DNA of 5,571 nt from an uncultured Bacteroidales bacterium (GTDB lineage Bacteria > Bacteroidota > Bacteroidia > Bacteroidales > UBA932): the NCBI GenBank assembly GCA_946408295.1, contig CAMJRT010000096.1, forward strand, positions 1 through 5,571. The letters run 5' to 3'. The notes under the pieces were generated by a model. That model had not been told where the DNA came from, made no database searches, and saw nothing but the letters and a program-made list of their open reading frames with translations. Positions 1 through 5,571 of the stretch are shown piece after piece; positions within the stretch are counted from its first letter, which is position 1, and every line of letters starts with the position of its first letter. The translations under genes and the position numbers were made by a program.

Positions 1-80
1 TGGTCTGTCCGACGGAAGCGGAAATCGGGCGGAACACCCGCGCCCGCAGCGCCAAAATGCGCGTGGCAGTCAAGTTGTGA
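1..80 (+). CDS. rsmH: 16S rRNA (cytosine-1402 N4)-methyltransferase RsmH, C-terminal end only
   Basis: Only the last 25 codons are present, read in the frame that starts at base 3 and ends with TGA at 78-80. The peptide contains PTEAEIGRNTRARSAKMRVA. This matches the highly conserved RsmH (MraW) tail, usually written as E..xNPRARSAKLRVAE. RsmH is a cytoplasmic SAM-dependent enzyme that N4-methylates C1402 of 16S rRNA in the ribosomal P site. Its gene normally sits just upstream of ftsL in dcw clusters, which agrees with the next genes here. One small oddity is Thr in place of the usual Pro in the NPR part of the motif. The catalytic and SAM-binding domain lies outside the window. The 48 nt between this stop and the next gene show no clear promoter, hairpin or terminator, so readthrough into ftsL is likely. 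Confidence 0.88.
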   Translation, partial: VCPTEAEIGRNTRARSAKMRVAVKL

Positions 81-128
81 AGGAATACGGGACAGAACCG
101 GGGAAAACAAAATAGTGGATATTGAACG

Positions 129-458
129 ATGCGTGTACTGAAAGGCATATGGAAAATATTGCGGGGAATCATCTCCGGCGATATTCTGTCTACTTTCAAA
201 GTCGGACACTACTTGCCACAGATTACCTGCGTCGTAGGAGCCATCACGCTCTATATCGTGCTCGGCATTTTCATTGACGCCACCCTTTCCAAGGTGGAAA
301 AAAATAAAATCCGCATCGAGGAACTGAAAATCGAACTGGCTCTCAAAACGAAAAGTTACGCCGCCCAGCGGAAATTGGAAAATATAGAAAAAGCCCTCAA
401 GGACGGAGGAATTGACATTCACCTGCCCGACAAACCCGCCACACGGATTCAAGACTGA
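129..458 (+). CDS. ftsL: FtsL-like cell division protein (Bacteroidota type)
   Basis: This is a 109-residue bitopic membrane protein. A short basic cytoplasmic N-terminus (about residues 1-28) is followed by one hydrophobic span (about 30-52, including ITCVVGAITLYIVLGIFI). A charged heptad-like helix rich in K, E, L and I (about 53-92) comes next, and then a short proline-containing tail. This is the FtsL layout: a membrane anchor plus a periplasmic coiled coil that, in the known family, pairs with FtsB/DivIC and links FtsQ to FtsWI. Sequence identity within FtsL is very low, so the call rests on topology, size and position between rsmH and ftsI. The HYLP stretch just before the membrane span resembles other Bacteroidota FtsL-like proteins. 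The ATG at 129 is the only sensible start; no Shine-Dalgarno is seen, only an A-rich leader. Codon use looks like that of its neighbours. A different small divisome coiled-coil protein is the main alternative. Confidence 0.82.
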   Translation: MRVLKGIWKILRGIISGDILSTFKVGHYLPQITCVVGAITLYIVLGIFIDATLSKVEKNKIRIEELKIELALKTKSYAAQRKLENIEKALKDGGIDIHLPDKPATRIQD

Positions 459-464
459 CGACAC

Positions 465-469
465 AAGGA
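465..469 (+). promoter_or_regulatory. Possible ribosome binding site of ftsI
   Basis: AAGGA lies five bases before the ATG at 475 and overlaps the ATG at 469. It is the only purine-rich, Shine-Dalgarno-like sequence placed well ahead of a start in this window. If it is used, it favours 475 as the ftsI start. Bacteroidota rely little on such sites, so the evidence is weak. Confidence 0.35.
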
Positions 470-2619
470 TGGGAATGCGTAAAAAAAGAAAATACAATGC
501 CACGGGCATTTCGATGACGTTCTTCCATGTCATCTACTTTTTCTGTTCCCTGATAGCCATCTATGGAATCATACATATCCAGTTTTTCTGGCAGCCGGAC
601 GAAAAAACCCAGAACTCGTTCCGCGCCCTGCCCCAGGAACGCGTCGTCAAGCCCATCCGGGGCAACATCCTGGCCTCCGACGGACGCCCGCTCGCCCTGG
701 CCATCCCCAATTACCACATCACCATCGACTGCGCCATCCGCAAAAATGAATTTGACGAAAAACGGACGGAAAAGTTTTTCAAAGAGACCATCAAGGTCGG
801 ACGCCGTGACTCCGTCTGTTTCAGGACGGGAATTGAAATGGAACGCATCTGGCGGCAAAAGGCCCGGGAAATGTGCCTGGGCATCGGAAAACTGATAGGA
901 AAAGACGGGCAGGCCCTCTATACGGAAATCATCACCCGCCGGGAATCCGGCAGGAAACGTCAGTTCAAACTGGCGGAATTCATCGATTATGAGACGAAAG
1001 AAGCCATCCGTAAACTTCCGCTTGCCCGTGAAGGACGCTATAAAAGCGGCCTCATCATCGACGAAGAAATCGTACGCGACTACCCGTATGGCACACTGGC
1101 CCGCAAGACCATCGGCTTTCTGCCCAAGAAAGGGAATCCGGACGGCAGCAAAACCGGTATCGAATACAGTTATGACAGTTTGCTGCGCGGCACCCCGGGC
1201 TTGGAAAGCCTGATTCGCGCCGACGGCAAACAACAGATTGTGGACCATCGCAGCAAACGCATCCCGGTCCAAGACGGCTATGATGTCCGCACCACGCTGG
1301 ACGTCGATATCCAGAACATCTGCGAACGCGAGTTGCGCAAAACCTTCGCCACCCGGGGGGATGTCGAAGGGGGGTGTATGATCGTGATGGAGGTTGCCAC
1401 CGGAGCCATCAAGGCGATGGTCAATCTCAAACGGGACAAAGACGGGCTTTACCGGGAAAATTACAATTACGCCGTGCTCTACAAAGGAGCCACCGGTTCG
1501 GTCTTCAAGGCCGCCAGCCTGATGGCGCTGCTCGAAGACGGGAAAGTAGCCCTCAACGACACGGTGAGCACTTATGGCGGTGTGTATCAGTTCCAGGGAT
1601 GGAAATGCGACGACCAGATGCATACGGGCGTCAAGTATTACCCCAACAAACGCATCTGCATCGGAGAAGGTCTGGAGATTTCCTCCAACATTGTTTTCTC
1701 CACCCTGGTCCATCAACACTACCGCCAGCATCCGGAACAATTCCGCGACCGCCTGCACGCCTTCCACCTCGACGAAAACTTTGAATTCGACATCGAAGGC
1801 CTGCAAAAGCCCATTATTCCCCGGCCGGGAGAAAGGTCGTGGAGCGGCAGCACGATGCCCAACATCGCCATCGGCAGCAGTATCGACCTCTGCCCCCTGC
1901 ACACCCTCACTTTCTACAACGCCATTGCCGGAAGAGGACGGATGATGAAGCCCTATCTGGTGGAAGCCATCCAAAAAGACGGAAAAACGTTTGAAACCAT
2001 CGGGCCGAAAGCCATTGACGAACACATTTGCCGCAAAGAAGTGGCCGACACCTTGATCAAGGGGCTCTGCCGCGTGACCGAAGGAAAGAAGGGTACCGCC
2101 TATTGGGCTTTTCGCAACGCCCCCTACCGCTTTGCCGGAAAAACCGGCACGGGACGGTTGACCATTTATGATGAAAAAGGACGGCCCATCACCAATCTGG
2201 GCGGAAAGACCAAGAACATCGGCACCTTCATCGGATTCTTCCCGGCGGAAAAACCCAAATACACCCTGATGGCCGTAGGATACCAGGATATCAGTCCGGC
2301 GAGCCTCTACGGCTCCGTCTTCGCCTACACGGTCCGGGCGGTCGCCGATGCCTTGTATGCGATGGATATTGAGAATGGAGCCATCATCAAGGGACGCGGC
2401 AGAATCGGGAAAAGCGACAAAGGCATTCCCGTCATATCGGCGTCTGACACCCCGCTGGTGCCCGATGTCAAAGACCGGGGGCTGTCGGACGCCATCTGGA
2501 TGATTGAAAACAGTGGATACACTTGTGAATACGAAGGCATAGGGCGTGTGCGGAGCCAGTCTCCGGCGGCAGGCGCTCGTTACCATAAAGGAAACGTTGT
2601 CAAAATTGTGTTGAAATGA
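469..2619 (+). CDS. ftsI: Septal peptidoglycan transpeptidase FtsI (class B PBP3) with PASTA domain
   Basis: This class B penicillin-binding protein crosslinks stem peptides during septum formation and works with FtsW. From the ATG at 469 it has 716 residues, close to the usual ~700 for Bacteroidota. A basic N-terminus is followed by one membrane anchor (about 16-40). A dimerisation/pedestal domain starts with the PIRGNILASDGRPLA region (about 61-76). In the transpeptidase domain, the nucleophile motif is SVFK (Ser344, Lys347), the second motif is SSN (405-407) and the third is KTGT (from Lys558). All catalytic residues are present, so the enzyme looks active. A C-terminal PASTA domain (about 662-716, VPDV...SQSPAAG) ends the protein. 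The open frame extends to an ATG at 412 inside ftsL, but that start adds 19 unlikely residues ahead of the basic segment. The ATG at 475 is a real alternative because of AAGGA at 465-469. The gene is 10 nt downstream of ftsL and overlaps murE. Oddities are TGS instead of the common PGS/PGT before the catalytic serine, and many extracytoplasmic cysteines. Confidence 0.95.
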   Translation: MGMRKKRKYNATGISMTFFHVIYFFCSLIAIYGIIHIQFFWQPDEKTQNSFRALPQERVVKPIRGNILASDGRPLALAIPNYHITIDCAIRKNEFDEKRTEKFFKETIKVGRRDSVCFRTGIEMERIWRQKAREMCLGIGKLIGKDGQALYTEIITRRESGRKRQFKLAEFIDYETKEAIRKLPLAREGRYKSGLIIDEEIVRDYPYGTLARKTIGFLPKKGNPDGSKTGIEYSYDSLLRGTPGLESLIRADGKQQIVDHRSKRIPVQDGYDVRTTLDVDIQNICERELRKTFATRGDVEGGCMIVMEVATGAIKAMVNLKRDKDGLYRENYNYAVLYKGATGSVFKAASLMALLEDGKVALNDTVSTYGGVYQFQGWKCDDQMHTGVKYYPNKRICIGEGLEISSNIVFSTLVHQHYRQHPEQFRDRLHAFHLDENFEFDIEGLQKPIIPRPGERSWSGSTMPNIAIGSSIDLCPLHTLTFYNAIAGRGRMMKPYLVEAIQKDGKTFETIGPKAIDEHICRKEVADTLIKGLCRVTEGKKGTAYWAFRNAPYRFAGKTGTGRLTIYDEKGRPITNLGGKTKNIGTFIGFFPAEKPKYTLMAVGYQDISPASLYGSVFAYTVRAVADALYAMDIENGAIIKGRGRIGKSDKGIPVISASDTPLVPDVKDRGLSDAIWMIENSGYTCEYEGIGRVRSQSPAAGARYHKGNVVKIVLK
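2616..2619 (+). other. ATGA stop-start overlap of ftsI and murE
   Basis: The murE ATG (2616-2618) overlaps the ftsI TGA (2617-2619). No Shine-Dalgarno sits at a useful distance upstream, so murE translation probably depends on ribosomes terminating on ftsI. Coupling is inferred from the geometry. Confidence 0.8.
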
Positions 2620-4022
2620 AACTGAAAGACCTGATTTGCAACAGCGGCGCCGTCTTGCTGGAAGGGACGGAGGATACCGAAATCGAAGGCATCAGCAGCG
2701 ACTCGCGGACCATCCGCCCCGGCTATGCCTTTCTCGCCGTCAAGGGTTTTGCACAAGACGGGAACACCTACATCCCCGCCGCCAAGGCCGCGGGAGCCGT
2801 CGCCATCGTTTCCTGTGACCGACACGCGCTGGCCATCTGTGCCGCCAACTTTTACGGCAATCCCTCCCGCAAACTCAAACTGGTCGGCATCACCGGCACC
2901 AACGGCAAGACCACAACCGTCACCCTGCTGTATCATCTTCTCAGCGGACTTGGTGAGCCTTGCGGACTGCTCAGCACCATTGCCAATTATGTCGGCGACG
3001 AATGTTTCGAAGCGGTCAACACCACCTCCGACCCCATCACCATCAATTCCCTGATGGCGCAAATGGTCGAAAAAGGGTGCAAATATTGCTTTATGGAAGT
3101 CAGTTCCATCGGCGTCGAACAGGAACGCATCGCCGGCCTGGACTTCGATGTGGCGCTCTTCTCCAACCTCACCCACGACCACCTGGACTACCACAAGACC
3201 TTTGCGGAATACCTGCGTTGTAAAAAACTTTTCTTCGACAACCTGGGCAAAAAGGCCGTCGCCATCACCAACATTGATGACAAAAACGGCCGGATTATGG
3301 TCCAGAACACGCCCGCCAGGGTCATCACCTACTCCTGCCGCGGCGTGGCCGACCACAAATGCAGGGTGTTGGAAGAAGGATTTGAAGGAATGTTGCTCAA
3401 GATAGACGGGCGCGAGTGCTGGACCCGGCTGTTCGGCGCCCACAACGCCTACAACATCCTGGCCATCTACTGCGCCGCCCTCGCACTGGGACTGGATGCG
3501 GAAAGTACGCTCGTGGGCATCAGCCGGCTGCAAGCGGCACGCGGCCGTCTGGAAGGCATCGTCGGACCGAAGAACATCTGCGCCGTCATCGATTACGCCC
3601 ATACGCCGGACGCCCTGGAGAATGTGTTGAAGACGTTGCGGGAAGTTGCTCCCAAGCGCCAGCTCGTCTGCCTGTTCGGATGCGGCGGCGACCGCGACCG
3701 GACCAAACGTCCCGAAATGGCGGCCATCGCCCAGAAAATGGCCGACCGGCTCGTCATCACCTCCGACAACAGCCGCACGGAAAAGACCGTGGACATCATC
3801 GCGGAAATCAAGACCGGACTCAATGCCGAAGGCCGCAGGAAAGCCCTCTGCATCGAAGACCGGGAAGAAGCGATACGGGCCGCCCTGATGACGGCCGAAC
3901 CGGGAGCGACCGTACTGCTGGCCGGAAAGGGACACGAGACCTATCAGATCATCGGCACGGAAAAGCGCCATTTTGACGAACGGGAAATCGTGGAAAAAGT
4001 ATTTGCTGAAATGAACGAATAG
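2616..4022 (+). CDS. murE: UDP-MurNAc-L-Ala-D-Glu--2,6-diaminopimelate ligase MurE
   Basis: This cytoplasmic ATP-dependent Mur ligase adds the third residue of the peptidoglycan stem peptide. It has 468 residues, a little short for the family. Visible motifs in order are the N-terminal UDP-binding domain with DSR (29-31), the P-loop GITGTNGKTTT (91-101), NTTSDP (135-140), EVSS (161-164), NLTHDHLDYH (185-193 region), the likely carbamylated lysine in RCKKLFF (Lys203), DYAHTPDAL (from 326), GCGGDRDRTKRP (355-366) and AGKGHE (436-441). The site that selects the amino acid reads DNSR (384-387). Meso-DAP enzymes have DNPR, while the Lys enzyme of Staphylococcus aureus has DNPA. The retained Arg favours a diaminopimelate isomer, but the Ser is unusual. 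The N-terminal domain lacks roughly 17-23 residues before NFYGNPS compared with typical MurE as I recall it. The start is fixed by the ATGA overlap with ftsI. mraY follows after 3 nt. MurE identity is secure; substrate specificity is inferred. Confidence 0.95.
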   Translation: MKLKDLICNSGAVLLEGTEDTEIEGISSDSRTIRPGYAFLAVKGFAQDGNTYIPAAKAAGAVAIVSCDRHALAICAANFYGNPSRKLKLVGITGTNGKTTTVTLLYHLLSGLGEPCGLLSTIANYVGDECFEAVNTTSDPITINSLMAQMVEKGCKYCFMEVSSIGVEQERIAGLDFDVALFSNLTHDHLDYHKTFAEYLRCKKLFFDNLGKKAVAITNIDDKNGRIMVQNTPARVITYSCRGVADHKCRVLEEGFEGMLLKIDGRECWTRLFGAHNAYNILAIYCAALALGLDAESTLVGISRLQAARGRLEGIVGPKNICAVIDYAHTPDALENVLKTLREVAPKRQLVCLFGCGGDRDRTKRPEMAAIAQKMADRLVITSDNSRTEKTVDIIAEIKTGLNAEGRRKALCIEDREEAIRAALMTAEPGATVLLAGKGHETYQIIGTEKRHFDEREIVEKVFAEMNE

Positions 4023-4025
4023 ACT

Positions 4026-5210
4026 ATGATTTACCATCTGTTTGAAGCACTGAAGGACTTGGATTTCCCGGGACACGGACTGTTTAACTACCTGTCGTTC
4101 CGGGCGATTCTGGCCAGCACCCTTTCGCTGATTATAGCCCTGTGGCAAGGCAAACATATCATTGCATGGCTGCAGAAGAAAAAATATGGCGAGACCATCC
4201 GCGACCTGGGTCTGGAAGGCCAGATGAACAAGACCGGCACCCCGACGATGGGCGGCATCATCATTCTCATCGCCCTGCTCTGCGGCGTTCTGCTTTTTTG
4301 CGACCTTACGAACCTCTACATCCAACTGCTGCTGCTGACCACGGTCTGGCTGGGCGGCCTGGGCTTCGCCGATGATTACATCAAAGTTTTCAAGCACGAC
4401 AAGGACGGACTGAGCGAGAAAAAGAAACTCATCGGCCAGATTGTACTGGGCTTTATCATCGCCCTGACCGTCTGCCTGAGCGACAAGGTGGATACCACCA
4501 AACTCATCACCACCCTCCCCTTCATCAAAGGACACGAATTCGATTATTCCTGGCTCTCGCCTTTCCGCGGCCAATTGGGCGTATATTGCACCTGGGGCAT
4601 TTTCGTCGTGATGATTGTATTCATCACCACCGCCTGCTCCAACAGCGTCAACCTCACCGACGGGCTGGACGGGCTGGCCACCGGCACGAGCGCCATCGTA
4701 GGGGTGGTCATCGGCATCTTCGCCTGGCTATCGGGCAACATCAACAATGCGGAATACCTCAACATTATGTATATTCCGGGCACCGGTGAAATCTTCGTTT
4801 TTATGGCCGCTCTCGTGGGGGCGCTCATCGGTTTCCTGTGGTATAACAGTTATCCGGCCCAAGTGTTTATGGGTGACACCGGCAGCCTGGCCCTGGGCGG
4901 CATTATCGGCGTGAGCGCCATCCTCATCCGCAAGGAACTGCTGCTCCCCATCCTCTGCGGCATCTTCTTCGTAGAGGCCCTGTCCGTGATTATCCAACGG
5001 AGACATTTCCGCCGGACCAAAAAGAAATCCGGCGAGGGAGAGCGGGTTTTCCGTATGACTCCCCTGCATCATCATTTTCAGAAAGAAGGCATCCCCGCTC
5101 TCATCCGGAAGCCGGAGCGGGCCCTGCCGGAGAATAAAATCGTCGTGCGCTTCTGGATTGTGGGCATCCTCCTTGCGGTGGCTACCTTCGCTTTGTTAAA
5201 GATAAGATAA
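4026..5210 (+). CDS. mraY: Phospho-MurNAc-pentapeptide-transferase MraY
   Basis: MraY is a polytopic inner-membrane enzyme. It transfers phospho-MurNAc-pentapeptide from UDP to undecaprenyl phosphate, giving lipid I and UMP. The 394-residue protein is longer than E. coli MraY (360), as is common in Bacteroidota. The extra length is partly a hydrophilic loop at about 152-180. About ten hydrophobic segments alternate with loops. Diagnostic motifs are GTPTMGGI (71-78), FADDYIK with the Mg-binding pair Asp116-Asp117, NLTDGLDGLATG (209-220, conserved Asp215), FMGDTGS (281-287) and the PLHHHFQ triple histidine (348-350). All known catalytic positions are present, so activity is expected. The start is 3 nt after the murE stop, with no Shine-Dalgarno, and the N-terminus (LFEALKDLDFPGHGLF) fits the family, so the start is well supported. 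Its product is the acceptor for MurG later in the cluster, outside the window. Confidence 0.97.
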   Translation: MIYHLFEALKDLDFPGHGLFNYLSFRAILASTLSLIIALWQGKHIIAWLQKKKYGETIRDLGLEGQMNKTGTPTMGGIIILIALLCGVLLFCDLTNLYIQLLLLTTVWLGGLGFADDYIKVFKHDKDGLSEKKKLIGQIVLGFIIALTVCLSDKVDTTKLITTLPFIKGHEFDYSWLSPFRGQLGVYCTWGIFVVMIVFITTACSNSVNLTDGLDGLATGTSAIVGVVIGIFAWLSGNINNAEYLNIMYIPGTGEIFVFMAALVGALIGFLWYNSYPAQVFMGDTGSLALGGIIGVSAILIRKELLLPILCGIFFVEALSVIIQRRHFRRTKKKSGEGERVFRMTPLHHHFQKEGIPALIRKPERALPENKIVVRFWIVGILLAVATFALLKIR

Positions 5211-5212
5211 TG
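5208..5212 (+). other. TAATG stop-start overlap of mraY and murD
   Basis: The final A of the mraY stop TAA (5208-5210) is the first base of the murD ATG (5210-5212). No good ribosome binding site is visible ahead of it, so translational reinitiation or coupling is the likely way murD is expressed. Confidence 0.8.
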
Positions 5213-5571
5213 GCTCGAATCGTAATTTTGGGAGGCGGTGAATCGGGAGTCGGTTCCGCCGTGTTGGCAAAAGTCAAAGGCTTTGAAGTCTTCCTTTCAG
5301 ACAGGGGGGAAATCGAGGACAAGTATGTCTCTACGCTGCATAAATGGGCTATTCCCTACGAGAGCGGCCGGCACAGCGAGGAGAAAATCCTGAATGCGGA
5401 TGAAATCATCAAGAGCCCGGGTATTCCCCTCACGGCTCCGCTGGTGGTCAAAGCGCAGGAAAAAGGGATTCCCATCATTTCGGAAATCGAATTCGCCGGC
5501 CGCTACGACAGCGCCCGCAAGATTTGCATCACCGGCTCCAACGGAAAGACCACGACCACTTCCCTCATCTA
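5210..5571 (+). CDS. murD: UDP-MurNAc-L-alanine--D-glutamate ligase MurD, N-terminal part
   Basis: MurD is the cytoplasmic ATP-dependent ligase that adds D-Glu to UDP-MurNAc-L-Ala, the step just before MurE. The first 120 codons are present and the window edge cuts the gene; full-length family members have about 440-450 residues. The N-terminal Rossmann-like UDP-binding domain begins MARIVILGGGESGVGSA, with the glycine-rich turn at residues 8-15. KSPGIP (68-73) is the conserved MurD segment after the third strand. SEIEFAGRY (91-99) leads to the Mur ligase P-loop ITGSNGKTTTT (107-117), whose Lys113 and Thr114 would bind ATP phosphates. The central and C-terminal domains lie beyond the window. 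The ATG at 5210 is supported by the family N-terminus and by its overlap with the mraY stop. Wording such as KVKGFEVFLSD and SEIEFAGRY resembles Bacteroidales MurD as I recall it. Confidence 0.95.
   Translation, partial: MARIVILGGGESGVGSAVLAKVKGFEVFLSDRGEIEDKYVSTLHKWAIPYESGRHSEEKILNADEIIKSPGIPLTAPLVVKAQEKGIPIISEIEFAGRYDSARKICITGSNGKTTTTSLI

Noticed and set aside
81..128. Possible promoter or terminator between rsmH and ftsL
   Set aside because: The 48 nt contain no clear hairpin with a T-run and no convincing Bacteroidota -33/-7 pair. The A-rich part alone is not enough.
412..468. Extended ftsI start at 412
   Set aside because: It lies inside the ftsL-like gene and adds residues (TFTCPTNPPHGFK) unlike the N-terminus of any FtsI I know. 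The basic segment before the membrane anchor begins at 469 or 475.
397..2586. A 729-codon open frame on the - strand opposite ftsI
   Set aside because: It is in exact antisense codon register with ftsI, which has all its catalytic motifs. The antisense protein has no recognisable motif and is explained by missing TTA, CTA and TCA codons on the + strand.
3416..3976. A 186-codon + strand frame inside murE, and similar arginine/proline-rich frames elsewhere
   Set aside because: These are out-of-frame readings of real genes, with low-complexity Arg/Pro/His/Ser composition and no motif.
2616..4022. MurE as an L-lysine-adding enzyme, or MurF
   Set aside because: Arg387 is kept in the selection motif, which fits diaminopimelate better. 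The DNxR motif, gene order and N-terminal domain fit MurE and not MurF.
2580..4574. A 664-codon open frame on the - strand opposite murE and the start of mraY
   Set aside because: It crosses two clearly coding genes in their antisense register. Its Gly/Asp/Val/Phe-rich composition is typical of a reverse-complement shadow.

Overview
The window is a continuous stretch of a division and cell wall (dcw) cluster, all on the + strand: the end of rsmH, an FtsL-like gene, ftsI (with a C-terminal PASTA domain), murE, mraY and the start of murD. The organism is most likely a member of the Bacteroidota, probably of the Bacteroidales. Three things support this: the gene order, with no murF between murE and mraY; the small, very divergent FtsL-like protein; and the Bacteroidales-like wording of MurD, MraY and MurE. 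Base composition is slightly above half G+C, and Shine-Dalgarno signals are mostly absent, as is usual in that phylum. Genus cannot be fixed from this sequence.

Layout: 1-80 is the last 25 codons of rsmH (16S rRNA methyltransferase). A 48-nt gap follows, with no convincing promoter or terminator. 129-458 is ftsL-like, with one membrane span followed by a coiled coil. ftsI starts about 10 nt later (469, or alternatively 475) and runs to 2619. murE (2616-4022) overlaps ftsI by an ATGA junction. mraY (4026-5210) follows after 3 nt. murD begins inside the mraY stop (TAATG, 5208-5212) and is cut by the window edge at 5571. There is no intergenic stretch longer than about 50 nt, so the block is probably read as one transcript with translational coupling.

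The genes form one pathway. MurD and then MurE build the UDP-MurNAc peptide in the cytoplasm, adding D-Glu and then the diamino acid. MraY moves the finished MurNAc-pentapeptide onto undecaprenyl phosphate to make lipid I. FtsI crosslinks the new septal peptidoglycan, and FtsL belongs to the divisome complex that recruits and activates FtsI with its partner FtsW.

I see no mobile element, CRISPR array, RNA gene or novel system. The points worth a second look are small: unusual residues and a shortened N-terminal domain in MurE, an altered sequence around the FtsI active-site serine, many cysteines in the extracytoplasmic part of FtsI, and very long antisense open frames that codon bias explains.
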